Of a DNA stretch of 64,000 bases, positions 9,223 to 18,465 are shown one piece after another. This DNA comes from CAZPRW01 sp964577805. GTDB taxonomy: Bacteria > Verrucomicrobiota > Verrucomicrobiia > Opitutales > JAIRKQ01. A model generated the notes under the pieces. It did not search any database. It was not told where the DNA came from and was given only the letters and a program-made list of their open reading frames with translations. The stretch's first letter is position 1; each line of letters opens with the position of its first letter. The DNA is taken from assembly GCA_964577805.1 (NCBI GenBank), contig CAZOAG010000004.1, forward strand, positions 62,001-126,000, read 5' to 3'. The position numbers and the translations under genes were made by a program.

Positions 9223-9310
9223 ATCAAATGTCAACCAAAACTTTCAATGGAAATTTTTGGCAGTAAAAATTGACTTGCCGAACGACCAAAAATCTAACTA
9301 TTTTCGCCAC

Positions 9311-11080
9311 ATGTCCGAACCTAAAATCCAAAAACTCCACAAAGACGTCGTCAACAAAATTGCTGCTGGCGAAATTGTTGAACGACCAGCTGCTATTGTC
9401 AAAGAACTAATCGAAAACAGTATAGATGCAAAAGCAACTACCATAAATGTCTCATTTCAAAAAGGCGGAAAATTCAGTATAGTAATAGAAGATAACGGCA
9501 TCGGAATGTCGCGCGAAAATGCAATTTTATCACTAGAACGTCATGCCACCAGCAAATTCACTACAATCGATGACTTCGACACATTATCAACATTTGGATT
9601 TCGTGGAGAAGCATTGCCATCAATAGCCAGCGTCTCACAATTTTCAATAACGACGCGAACACGAAATTGCGATGTCGGACATACGTTAGTAGTGCAAGAC
9701 GGAAATATTGTATCAGAACAAACATGCCAATGTCCGCATGGAACCAAAATCGAAGTAAAAAACTTATTTTATAATGTACCAGCACGCAGAAAATTTCTTA
9801 AATCCGATACAACAGAAACATCACACATAATAAGTATCGTCAAACAATTCGCACTAACAGAGCCAAATATTATATTCAACATAATCAATAACGGCAATCA
9901 TATTTTTCAATCGCCAGGACAAGGATCACTGTCTGATCGATTCAATAAAATTTTTGGATACAATGAAAAATTTATACCATTTCATCATGACGGTGAAAAA
10001 TACAAAATTCACGGAATAATATGTTCACCAGATTTTGGAGAATTTTGCAGAAAAAATATTTTAACATATGTCAACCAACGAATAGTCAAAAGCGACATAA
10101 TATCATCTAGCATTTGCGATGCAACAAAAGGACTATATCCACACCATCGAGAAATATTAGCATGCATATTCGTCGAAACAGATGCATCGTTGCTTGACAT
10201 AAACGTACATCCAATGAAACGCGAAGTAAGATTTAAAGATGAAATATCTTTGCGGCAAACAACCACTATCGCGATTCAATCTGCACTAGATCAAACACAA
10301 AACAAATCATCATTGCATCAGCACGACACACAATCATTAAACACTAACCAACGTTGCATAACATTATGTCATCCGAAACCAGAGATCCATATCAATTACC
10401 AAAACCTGCAACCAAAGCCAAATATAGCACAAAAAGAAGTCAGACAGCAACCAATACAACCACAACAAGTGAACAGCAGATTATATCAGCAATCATCATT
10501 AAAAATACACGAACAAGAATCATCAACATGGCGATGGATAGGACATGCCTACGACAACATTTATCTTTTTGAAAGCACAACAGGCATCGTTTTTTTTAAT
10601 GCAAAATCAGCATTATCACGCATAACATATGAAGAAATCATGTCAGACGAATATCAAGCATCGCAACAACAGTTGTTACTACCAATCAATATAAAAATCG
10701 CCGCACATGAAACCGAACAATTCGAACAAATACTGCCAGTCCTAAACAATATAGGGTTTTCAATATATCTATGCGGACAATGTGAATACAAAATCAGCGC
10801 AACGCCATCTTGGACAAATTATCAAGACATACCGTTAATAATAACACAGCTCACAGAAGGCATGAACCAAAATACCAACAAAAAACCATGCAACATGAAA
10901 ACTTTTTGTGCACGCATCCTATCAAACAACGTCAATACAAGCATTGATACACAAAATTTATCAACAACCATTCAATCAATTTGCGACAAATTATTGCAAT
11001 GTCAAAATCCACTGATATCGCCAAATGGCAATGCTATATATTTTGAAGTACGAAAGTATGATATTCAAAAAAGGATATAA
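9311..11080 (+). CDS. mutL: DNA mismatch repair protein MutL
   Basis: This is MutL, 589 residues, the ATP-dependent clamp that links MutS mismatch recognition to strand excision. The GHKL ATPase domain is intact: KELIENSIDA (catalytic Glu32, metal-binding Asn36), DNGIGM (61-66) and GFRGEAL (96-102), then the NVHPMKREVRF transducer motif. A Gln/Asn-rich linker joins the C-terminal dimerisation domain. The DQHA-type endonuclease motif expected near the FFNAKSALSRITYEE region is not recognisable, so it probably lacks nicking activity, as in E. coli. The start at 9311 is chosen because homology begins there; upstream in-frame codons overlap the divergent gene. No clear Shine-Dalgarno is seen. Confidence 0.95.
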   Translation: MSEPKIQKLHKDVVNKIAAGEIVERPAAIVKELIENSIDAKATTINVSFQKGGKFSIVIEDNGIGMSRENAILSLERHATSKFTTIDDFDTLSTFGFRGEALPSIASVSQFSITTRTRNCDVGHTLVVQDGNIVSEQTCQCPHGTKIEVKNLFYNVPARRKFLKSDTTETSHIISIVKQFALTEPNIIFNIINNGNHIFQSPGQGSLSDRFNKIFGYNEKFIPFHHDGEKYKIHGIICSPDFGEFCRKNILTYVNQRIVKSDIISSSICDATKGLYPHHREILACIFVETDASLLDINVHPMKREVRFKDEISLRQTTTIAIQSALDQTQNKSSLHQHDTQSLNTNQRCITLCHPKPEIHINYQNLQPKPNIAQKEVRQQPIQPQQVNSRLYQQSSLKIHEQESSTWRWIGHAYDNIYLFESTTGIVFFNAKSALSRITYEEIMSDEYQASQQQLLLPINIKIAAHETEQFEQILPVLNNIGFSIYLCGQCEYKISATPSWTNYQDIPLIITQLTEGMNQNTNKKPCNMKTFCARILSNNVNTSIDTQNLSTTIQSICDKLLQCQNPLISPNGNAIYFEVRKYDIQKRI

Positions 11081-11292
11081 CTTTCAAACATCTAATATTG
11101 TGTCAGTTTTAATATACACCCAACACATATACATAGCTTCTCAAATAAAACCTTTTAAGCAGTCAAGAATGGCGCAAAGACAAATCTTTTTGTGGTGCGC
11201 CTAATAATCAAACAAAACATTTACCATTTTTCTTGTTTTACGACAAACAAGAATTAGAAGGCGAGCGATTAATCAAATTGATAGGAGAAAAA

Positions 11293-12135
11293 ATGAACAG
11301 ATCAAACAGAATCGGATCGCAAAACAACCACCACAGAACGGAAACGACAGATCGCGATACCAACAACCAATTGTCAACACCAAGCAACCTTTTGGTAAAA
11401 AAAAGCCACATTACCTCGCCTAAAACAATGCGACCAACACGACGCAGCATGAGAAGACCAATCCCAAGTAAACAATTAAGCGAACGCTCTGCAAGCTCTT
11501 CAAACAACACGCAACATAACCAACAAAAAGATATACAATCAACAAAAACACACAGCAACAACGAAGAGAAGCAAATTACAACGGATGAAAAACAATGGTA
11601 TAACAATAATTCAATTGTGACATTGTTCAATAAAAATGGCACACCCTACTCGTTTCTATTAACAAGGTTAAATGATGCCAAAGACAATGCACAGCAGTCA
11701 ACCAATGACCAAACAAACTTACTTATCGATCAATCGAATAACGAAGAAACCCAATCAGAAGAGAGTCAGGTTCAAACTAACGAAAATAGCGTCATTGAAC
11801 AAATGGCAACATCAACAACAATCACACATTGCGAAAATAATGCTGAAGCAGAAGACCACACGCAACTTGAACCAAATCAGCCAAGCCAACATGAAACAGA
11901 AACAAACACTGATAATGATGAACAAGCCATTCGTACTACCGCAGACCAACAACCAAACCAATTGCGTCGTATTACTCGTGGCATAATAAGCACGGCAAGA
12001 CAACATCCTATAGCTGTTGTGACAGGAATATGTGCATTAACCGTAGGGATTTGTGCAGGGGCGTTTGGAATTGAACCAGCTGTAGCATTTGCAAGCAATC
12101 AACTACAAAGAATACTATCACTGTTTCCTGCGTAA
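11293..12135 (+). CDS. Asn/Gln/Thr-rich disordered protein with C-terminal transmembrane segment
   Basis: The family is not recognised. The 280-residue product is polar for its first 230 residues, dominated by Asn, Gln, Thr, Ser and Glu, with a basic patch near residues 37-62 rich in Arg. A single hydrophobic segment (about 241-266, HPIAVVTGICALTVGICAG onward) sits close to the C-terminus, as in tail-anchored proteins. The start at 11293 is supported by an AGGAG at 11283-11287, the correct distance upstream; an in-frame codon at 11233 is less likely. A Ser/Asn-rich N-terminus without a signal peptide is compatible with type III export, and a host-membrane effector is one possibility. This is inference only. 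Confidence 0.6.
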   Translation: MNRSNRIGSQNNHHRTETTDRDTNNQLSTPSNLLVKKSHITSPKTMRPTRRSMRRPIPSKQLSERSASSSNNTQHNQQKDIQSTKTHSNNEEKQITTDEKQWYNNNSIVTLFNKNGTPYSFLLTRLNDAKDNAQQSTNDQTNLLIDQSNNEETQSEESQVQTNENSVIEQMATSTTITHCENNAEAEDHTQLEPNQPSQHETETNTDNDEQAIRTTADQQPNQLRRITRGIISTARQHPIAVVTGICALTVGICAGAFGIEPAVAFASNQLQRILSLFPA

Positions 12136-12309
12136 TTAACAGAACAATATACAGGTACACACAACGCTAAGCCCTCAAACCGCACATCTTAATGGTAAAA
12201 CGTCAAAAATGTGCTTTATATCAAAGCCATACCTCGACAGCCAGCTGCATTCAGCAAAAATACATAAAACCAAAATTCACCATTTACAGATACGAAAATT
12301 TTCACCAGC

Positions 12310-13026
12310 ATGACGGTCATGCGTATTGGTGGATTGCAAAAGTTATCTCTTATCGATTTTCCAGGGAAAATTTCTGCTGTAATATTTACACAAGGATGCA
12401 ATTTTAGATGTCAGTTTTGCCATAATGCCTCATTAGTAATTCCAGAACAATTTAATAATCCATATTCAGAAAATAATATTTTTGAATTTTTGAAAAAACG
12501 GCATGGTCAAATCGATGGTATTGTAATTTCTGGCGGAGAACCAACAATACATCAAGATCTAAAAACATTTATAGAACAAATCAAGAATATCGGATATTCT
12601 ATAAAGCTTGACACAAATGGGACAAGCCCAAATGTTCTGCATGACCTCTATAGTTGCAATTTATTGGATTATGTTGCTATGGACATAAAACATGCATTCT
12701 CAAAATATGATGAAATTATAGGGACAAAAATAAATATAGAGAATGTTAAATCTTCTATAAAGATCATACAAAGCAGCAATGTTCCATACGAATTTAGAAC
12801 AACAGTAGTCCCTGCATTTCATAACGAACAGGACATTATAACGATTGCACAACAAATATCTGGTGCCAATCGTCTGGCATTACAAGAATTTGTACCAGAT
12901 CACGCAATCGTACAACCTCTAACAAATACGAATTCATTGTTTGCACCAGAAAATCAAGAAAAATTAAACAATATCATCGAACAATGTAAACAGTACGTCG
13001 ATGAAATTATCGTACGGCGATCATAA
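12310..13026 (+). CDS. nrdG: Radical SAM anaerobic ribonucleotide reductase-activating protein
   Basis: This is a radical SAM protein of the NrdG/pyruvate formate-lyase activase type, 238 residues. The cluster motif CNFRCQFC (Cys30, Cys34, Cys37) is followed by a GGEP SAM-binding motif (ISGGEPT) and a KLDTNGT strand. In this family the enzyme installs the glycyl radical on anaerobic class III ribonucleotide reductase. The LQKLSLIDFPGK opening is typical of the NrdG2 (TIGR02495-like) subgroup. No nrdD is nearby, so the partner is unlinked. The start may be the ATG at 12310 or the one at 12319. Confidence 0.85.
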   Translation: MTVMRIGGLQKLSLIDFPGKISAVIFTQGCNFRCQFCHNASLVIPEQFNNPYSENNIFEFLKKRHGQIDGIVISGGEPTIHQDLKTFIEQIKNIGYSIKLDTNGTSPNVLHDLYSCNLLDYVAMDIKHAFSKYDEIIGTKINIENVKSSIKIIQSSNVPYEFRTTVVPAFHNEQDIITIAQQISGANRLALQEFVPDHAIVQPLTNTNSLFAPENQEKLNNIIEQCKQYVDEIIVRRS

Positions 13027-13168
13027 AACTCAAAATTTCAAGACGAACAGCATTATGTAAATAATTCACAAGTCTAATATTTTCCAAGAACAGAAATCAA
13101 CGCAACAGATATAATCAACAACTTTGATATTGATTTTTCTATAAAAAAGCAGAACATCGCTCGCACTT

Positions 13169-13723
13169 ATGAATAAAATTCTGAAATACTGCTCAATTGG
13201 AATATTAGGATGTACATTGGTCAGCACATCTAACGTATTTGCAGCACAAAAAATTGTCTCTGTAGACCTACAAAAAGTCTTCGAACAATATGAAGCAGCA
13301 CAAACAGCACAAGCAGCCTATAATGCTGATTTCGAAGCTACAGGACAAGAATTCCGTGGGATGTATGACGAAGGAATAAAATTACAAGAAGAAATCAATG
13401 CATTGCATGAAAAAGCAGACAATGAAGCACTTTTGGAATCTGCTAGAGAAAAATATCGCAATGAAGCGGAAGAAAAAATAGAACAATTGCGCGCAAAAGA
13501 AACAGAATTTATTCAAATGCGCCAAGAGGCTAATAAAAAGTTTGCCGAACGCAGAAATAAAGAACTCTTAGAACAAGAAGAGGCAATTAAAGAAGCAACC
13601 GCAGTGGTAGCAAAAGCACAAAAAGCAGATATAGTATTAAACAAGGTTCCTGGAACATTGTACATAAAAGATGACCTCGACATTACAGATCTTGTAGTCA
13701 AACAATTAAACAGCAAAAAATAA
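13169..13723 (+). CDS. skp: Skp/OmpH-family periplasmic chaperone
   Basis: This is a 184-residue OmpH/Skp-like protein. A signal peptide (residues 1-25, ending NVFAA) is followed by IVSVDLQKVFEQYEAAQTAQ, the standard Skp beta-strand and helix entry. A long charged coiled coil (about 45-145) and a C-terminal strand with a VDIT-like LDITDLV come next. Skp trimers hold unfolded outer-membrane proteins in the periplasm, which implies a Gram-negative envelope. bamA and lpxD, frequent neighbours, are not adjacent. A strong terminator follows. Confidence 0.85.
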   Translation: MNKILKYCSIGILGCTLVSTSNVFAAQKIVSVDLQKVFEQYEAAQTAQAAYNADFEATGQEFRGMYDEGIKLQEEINALHEKADNEALLESAREKYRNEAEEKIEQLRAKETEFIQMRQEANKKFAERRNKELLEQEEAIKEATAVVAKAQKADIVLNKVPGTLYIKDDLDITDLVVKQLNSKK

Positions 13724-13751
13724 TAAGTTTCCTATTTAAAATATTAACTCA

Positions 13752-13780
13752 AGCACCATTCACAAAAATGGTGCTTTTTC
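13752..13780 (+). terminator. Rho-independent terminator after skp
   Basis: A perfect 9-bp stem, AGCACCATT (13752-13760) with AATGGTGCT (13767-13775), has a 6-base loop and is followed by a T-run. It lies 29 bp after the skp stop and ends that transcript before rpsR. Confidence 0.9.
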
Positions 13781-13845
13781 TTTCCAATGCATGGAAACAA
13801 TTTTATTCTTGCAAATCAACATGATTTAATATTTGTTTCGGTCAA

Positions 13846-14052
13846 ATGGAAGAAATCGTAACAATTGAATCTGTTTCAATCAAGGATATATCTCCTCTTG
13901 AACTAAAGTATACAGATGTTGAGAAGTTATCGTTATTCGTGACAGAAACAGGCAAAATTTTATCAAGAAAGTTCACCGAATTGACAGCACATCAACAGCG
14001 CCACATCACAAAAATGATCAAACGTGCGCGCAATATGTTATTAATGAAATAA
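13846..14052 (+). CDS. rpsR: 30S ribosomal protein S18 (bS18)
   Basis: This is bS18, 68 residues, a platform protein of the 30S subunit that pairs with bS6. The core LELKYTDVEKLSLFVTETGK, the ILSRKFTEL segment and the basic HQQRHITKMIKRARNML helix match the family. It is slightly shorter than usual. It is not with rpsF, ssb or rplI, its common partners, but stands directly before the Sua5 gene, 8 bp apart, and is probably co-transcribed with it. Confidence 0.9.
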   Translation: MEEIVTIESVSIKDISPLELKYTDVEKLSLFVTETGKILSRKFTELTAHQQRHITKMIKRARNMLLMK

Positions 14053-14060
14053 GTGACACG

Positions 14061-15065
14061 ATGGTCACAAATCATACACTGCAAGGTGTCATCAATCGTT
14101 TACGAAAAGGTGGCGTCGTTGTTTTGCCAACAGAAACAGTGTATGGACTTGCGGCGAATGCATTAAGTGAAGATGCTGTGCGGTCAATTTTTTCAATAAA
14201 AGAACGGCCGCTCAATGATCCGTTGATTGTTCATGTCCTAGATGCTACGTGGATAGATCGTTATGCAGTATGTGATGAATATTACGATCGTGTCAAAAAG
14301 GTAACATCTCATTTTTGGCCAGGCCCGTTGACTATAATACTACCAAAACGAGACGTAATACCAGATATAGTATCAGCTGGTCACAGCACAATAGCGTTAC
14401 GATGTCCTGAACATCCAATATTTCGTGAGATTCTGCAGAGTTTACAATTGCCACTAGCCGCACCAAGTGCCAATCCATTTGGATATATTAGCCCAACAAC
14501 GGCAGATCAAGTACGCAGTACATTGGGCGACAAAGTAGATTTAATCGTTGATGGAGGAAATTGCCGCGTAGGGCTAGAATCTACCATCATTGACATCACT
14601 TCACACATTCCAAAAATTTTACGACCAGGGGCAGTAACAGCGGCAGAAATCGCACGTGTCATCAATGAACCAGTAATGGATTACAAACAGCACATTGTTG
14701 CACTCAATCCGTCATGCCCAGGACAATTAAAGCAACATTATTGCACAAACACAAAATTAATATTATTTACTCACGCAACGTTGCCACAACCAAATAATAA
14801 CGCACATTGCGCATATATTTTTAATCAGAAACCGATCAATATTGAAGAACTAGCGAACACATTAAGTACCACAATAGGATCAATATTCTGGCTAAGTGAA
14901 GATGGCAATCACAAGGCGATTGCGCACAACCTATTCAAAACATTGCAAACACTCGACAATGCCAATTACGATATAATATACTGCGAACGAACGCTGCGCA
15001 ACGACATTGGAACAGCAATCGATGATAGATTATTGCGTGCAGCAGCAAAATTCAATAATCAATAA
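14061..15065 (+). CDS. tsaC: L-threonylcarbamoyladenylate synthase, Sua5 type
   Basis: This enzyme makes threonylcarbamoyl-AMP from Thr, bicarbonate and ATP, the first step of t6A37 tRNA modification. The YrdC domain spans about 1-205, with VVVLPTETVYGLAANAL, the SIKERPLNDPLIVHV segment with KxR, and APSANPFGYISPTTADQV. A C-terminal Sua5 domain (about 220-334) makes it the long two-domain type; HPGAL-like SCPGQLKQHY forms the linker that closes the active site. It follows rpsR by 8 bp. Confidence 0.94.
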   Translation: MVTNHTLQGVINRLRKGGVVVLPTETVYGLAANALSEDAVRSIFSIKERPLNDPLIVHVLDATWIDRYAVCDEYYDRVKKVTSHFWPGPLTIILPKRDVIPDIVSAGHSTIALRCPEHPIFREILQSLQLPLAAPSANPFGYISPTTADQVRSTLGDKVDLIVDGGNCRVGLESTIIDITSHIPKILRPGAVTAAEIARVINEPVMDYKQHIVALNPSCPGQLKQHYCTNTKLILFTHATLPQPNNNAHCAYIFNQKPINIEELANTLSTTIGSIFWLSEDGNHKAIAHNLFKTLQTLDNANYDIIYCERTLRNDIGTAIDDRLLRAAAKFNNQ

Positions 15066-15210
15066 AGCAGGAACTTTATCTAACAATCTGACACAAGCCA
15101 TCAAATCCACAATCTGCAATGACACAACAACGACGCACCTTTACAAATCATTGCAGACTGAACAGACTAATGCAGAGAGACAAAAACCTAAGCAATCCAA
15201 ACACCAATAC

Positions 15211-15993
15211 TTATAACATGACATCGAAAGCATCAGCATATTCTCGTCGTGTCATTTCAGGAACATTATCTTTTGTAGTATAAATATACCCTATTCCATG
15301 TAATGTACGCAATGCACTGGCATCACACCCATTGTCTATCAACAATTGCCTGATTTTTACAATGTATTGATCTAGTGATCGACTCTTAACATTGGCATAC
15401 TTTCCCCATATACTGTGGACTAAATTCCTTCTGCTAAGAATCATGTTCTTATGAGTTGATAAATGTTTCAACACGCCCAATTCTTTTCTCCCGATAGCAA
15501 CAGTATTTCCATTTTCGAAAACTATTTGCATCGTAGCTGGTTTTACTACAGCACCACAGAAAAGAAAGTCCTCATTACAAGAATCTATATTGCACCACAG
15601 ACCATCACACGATTTTCCGTAAACATGTCGCAATGCTACCTTTATACGCGCAATCAATTCAGTAAAACTAAATGGCTTCGTAATAAAATCATCAGCACCA
15701 GAATCGAACCCTTTGATTTTATAATATTCATCGGAAAATGCTGTCAGAAAAATCACAGGGATTTCTATACGCGACTCTTGCAACTGTTGCAAAACCTCGA
15801 ACCCATCAATATCTGGCAAACTAATATCCAATAACAGAATGTTCGCCGGCTCTGTTTTTAGGAACTGAACAACATCAGCACCCTTATCAAACACTCGAAC
15901 ATCCATATTCGACAATTTTAGTTGTTTCTGCAGAATCTCGGCCAACCGAACATCATCTTCTGCCAATACTACTAGGGGAATATTATTATGCAT
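15211..15993 (-). CDS. OmpR/PhoB-family response regulator
   Basis: This is a two-component transcription regulator of 260 residues from the ATG at 15993. The receiver domain (about 5-120) has the acidic pocket Glu12-Asp13-Asp14, phospho-acceptor Asp56 (LLLDISLPD), Thr84 and Lys106 (TKPFSF). A winged-helix domain fills about 145-245 (LDQYIVKIRQLL, TLHGIGYIY). No kinase is adjacent; the PAS histidine kinase at 56 kb is the only one in the window and could be its partner. An upstream in-frame start at 16056 would add a non-homologous tail. Confidence 0.92.
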   Translation of the reverse strand: MHNNIPLVVLAEDDVRLAEILQKQLKLSNMDVRVFDKGADVVQFLKTEPANILLLDISLPDIDGFEVLQQLQESRIEIPVIFLTAFSDEYYKIKGFDSGADDFITKPFSFTELIARIKVALRHVYGKSCDGLWCNIDSCNEDFLFCGAVVKPATMQIVFENGNTVAIGRKELGVLKHLSTHKNMILSRRNLVHSIWGKYANVKSRSLDQYIVKIRQLLIDNGCDASALRTLHGIGYIYTTKDNVPEMTRREYADAFDVML

Positions 15994-16253
15994 TTTTACA
16001 AAAACGGCGCTTTTTGTAAAAGACGAACATTGCATAGTCAACAAAATTGTCACCAATTTATTCTCTACAACTCAGAATTTAACAAAATTTTTGCGTAATT
16101 TTCACAAAAAATACAGAATGCAATTAACACTATTTTTTCCAGGAAATATAAATTATGCCTAATCATCTACCAAACTGGTAACAAATACAAACTATCATGC
16201 AAAAACAATATTTTCATTTGCCATATATGTCTTATTCACTTAACTATCAGAAA

Positions 16254-17561
16254 ATGGCAACATTTCAAACATTGGCTGGTTTTCGGGATTTTTATCCACA
16301 AGATTGTGCAATCAGAAATTTTATTTTTCAAAAGTTTCGTGAGACTGCAAAAATGTTCGGGTTCGAAGAATATGATGCTCCTATCTTGGAAACTACTGAT
16401 CTTTTTACTACAAAATCTGGAGAAGAAATCATCACACAATTGTTCAATTTTGTCGACAAGGGCGGCCGTGCAGTAGCAATGCGGCCAGAAATGACACCAT
16501 CATTGGCTCGTATGGTAGGATCATGCGCAAATGCCATGAAACGGCCGATAAAATGGTTTAATATTGGCGAAGCATTCCGATATGAACGTCCACAAAAGGG
16601 ACGATTGCGGTCATTCTATCAGTTCAACGTCGATTTATTAGGTGAAAAAGCAATATCAGCAGATGCGGAAATCATCGCATTAGCAGTAAATACATTAAAA
16701 AGTTTTGGACTGACCAATCATGATTTCCATATAAGATTAAGCGATCGCAAAATATGGTCGTTATTTGTCCAAATGTGTGGAGTACAAGAAAACAATATTC
16801 ATGATGTCCTCAGCATCATCGATAAAATGGAACGCACAAAAGAGGAAGACGTCATATCGCAACTTAATACTACACAAGATATCAATGGAACGGAATTATT
16901 CAAAAAAATAACACAAATCAAATCAATCAAGTCATTGGACGATCTCCAAAATGTCATTGAACAATTCAATAACCAGCAATCAGATATTGCACAAAGAATA
17001 TCGGAATTTTCACAGTTGATGGACAAATTATCAATGTTAGGAGTGTCTGATTATATCACTATAGATTTTAATATTGTTCGTGGATTGGCGTATTATACAG
17101 GGTTCGTATTTGAAGCATTCGAAAGGACAGGGAAATCACGTGCATTAGCAGGTGGCGGCAGATATGATGATCTTGTAAAAAAATTAGGGTATAATGATTT
17201 GCCAGCAGTAGGGTTTGCTATCGGAGATGTTACATTGGGTAATTTGTTACAAGAAAAAGACCTTCTGCCAAACGTTAACAAAAAAATCGATGCATATGTT
17301 GTTTTTTCAACAAAAACAGAAAAAACAGCAATGGAAATAGCATCGCAATTAAGGGCATGTGGACATTCAGTAGAATATTCATTAAAAGAAAGTTCATTTA
17401 GCAAACAACTATCGCAAGCATCGCAATCGCAGGCACATTACGCTATCATTTGCGGAGAAGAAGAGGCCAAAAACGAGTCCGTCAAATTAAAAGATTTAAT
17501 TACCGGCAACGAAACTGTAATCAATATATCAGATCTAAATAAATATCTACAACATGATTGA
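16254..17561 (+). CDS. hisS: Histidyl-tRNA synthetase
   Basis: This class II synthetase charges tRNA-His, 435 residues. Motif 1 lies in the opening region (AGFRDFYPQD), motif 2 at FRYERPQKGRLRSFYQFNVD, the HisA motif at VRGLAYYTGFVFEA and motif 3 at ALAGGGRYDDL. The C-terminal anticodon-binding domain begins near residue 340. Homology starts at the ATG at 16254; the upstream in-frame ATG at 16197 adds an unlikely leader. No clear Shine-Dalgarno precedes it. Its TGA stop overlaps the next gene by 8 bp, showing translational coupling and that TGA is a stop here. Confidence 0.96.
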   Translation: MATFQTLAGFRDFYPQDCAIRNFIFQKFRETAKMFGFEEYDAPILETTDLFTTKSGEEIITQLFNFVDKGGRAVAMRPEMTPSLARMVGSCANAMKRPIKWFNIGEAFRYERPQKGRLRSFYQFNVDLLGEKAISADAEIIALAVNTLKSFGLTNHDFHIRLSDRKIWSLFVQMCGVQENNIHDVLSIIDKMERTKEEDVISQLNTTQDINGTELFKKITQIKSIKSLDDLQNVIEQFNNQQSDIAQRISEFSQLMDKLSMLGVSDYITIDFNIVRGLAYYTGFVFEAFERTGKSRALAGGGRYDDLVKKLGYNDLPAVGFAIGDVTLGNLLQEKDLLPNVNKKIDAYVVFSTKTEKTAMEIASQLRACGHSVEYSLKESSFSKQLSQASQSQAHYAIICGEEEAKNESVKLKDLITGNETVINISDLNKYLQHD

Positions 17562-17895
17562 AACATCGGACATTAATCTCGCTGCAATGACAGAACACTT
17601 CTGGGACATTTTAAAAACGGTAAATGATCCTGAAATCGGCATTAATATGGTAGATTTAGGATTGATATATGCAGTCGATGTCACAACAGCAAATGATGAT
17701 AAATACAATGTAAATGTTGATATGACATTAACATCACCAACATGCCCATTAGCAGATAGCATAATAGACGACATTAAAACTGCGATCAAACGATCAAACA
17801 TTGCATCAGATGTAACTGTAAACATTGTCTTCGACCCACCATGGAATCAAGATATGATGACAGCAGATGGTAAAATGCAATTGGGATTAATTTAA
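17554..17895 (+). CDS. MIP18/SufT-like iron-sulfur assembly protein (DUF59)
   Basis: This is a small 113-residue protein of the MIP18/DUF59 family, whose bacterial members (SufT, the N-terminal part of some Mrp/ApbC proteins) assist Fe-S cluster maturation. The pattern LKTVNDPEIGINMVDLGLIY, the MTLTSPTCPLAD motif with the conserved Cys, and the VFDPPWNQDMM end are diagnostic. It overlaps hisS by 8 bp. No other suf genes are near, so the Fe-S role rests on family knowledge. Confidence 0.88.
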   Translation: MIETSDINLAAMTEHFWDILKTVNDPEIGINMVDLGLIYAVDVTTANDDKYNVNVDMTLTSPTCPLADSIIDDIKTAIKRSNIASDVTVNIVFDPPWNQDMMTADGKMQLGLI

Positions 17896-17952
17896 CCTTG
17901 ATAAAATTTTAAATTTTAATTAAATTATTCGCATTTACCGAAACGGAAAATT

Positions 17953-18435
17953 ATGAGTGGCAGCAAGTTAAAAGTTGAGGATGCGTTGAGCAATTTGGCA
18001 TCACGGTTAAAGTTGGACTCTTTGACATTAAATGAGCGGAATGAGGCGTATTTATTGTTCGACCAACAATTCCACGTAACTTGTATACTAGACGAAGAAA
18101 AGGATGAATTTATTTTACGGTCCATCATCGGTGATGTTGAAAAGAATTCAGTAGCAGCGTACACAAAAATTTTGAACGATAACTTTTTCTGGGCAGGAAC
18201 AGCAGGTGCCAGATTATATTTGGACCCTGCACGTGGAGATGCTCCAGATACACTAATCATCAAAGAAATCGTCCCAATGGCAATGTTCGATGAAGAACGT
18301 CTATATGAACGTATGGAAGATTTCGTCAATGCAGTGGAATATTGGACATCGGAATATCCTAAGCTGCAACAAGGTGGCGGAAGCGCCCCAGTGGCATCAT
18401 CGACAGAATCATCAGGATTTATGATGTCAGCATAA
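17953..18435 (+). CDS. CesT/Tir-type secretion chaperone
   Basis: This 160-residue acidic protein looks like a class I type III secretion chaperone (CesT/SycE fold). It has an N-terminal helix (DALSNLASRLKLDSL), a beta-rich centre (NEAYLLFDQQFHVTCILDEE, EFILRSIIGDV), an LNDNFFWAGTAGARLYLDP stretch that matches the usual dimer-strand pattern, and a final helix (YERMEDFVNAVEYW). Such dimers bind the N-terminal segment of secreted effectors in the cytoplasm. The secretion operon is 20 kb away and no obvious substrate is next door. It is probably co-transcribed with the GNAT gene. Confidence 0.72.
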   Translation: MSGSKLKVEDALSNLASRLKLDSLTLNERNEAYLLFDQQFHVTCILDEEKDEFILRSIIGDVEKNSVAAYTKILNDNFFWAGTAGARLYLDPARGDAPDTLIIKEIVPMAMFDEERLYERMEDFVNAVEYWTSEYPKLQQGGGSAPVASSTESSGFMMSA

Positions 18436-18465
18436 TCAATATTGGTCCACAATAAAAGAATTGTT

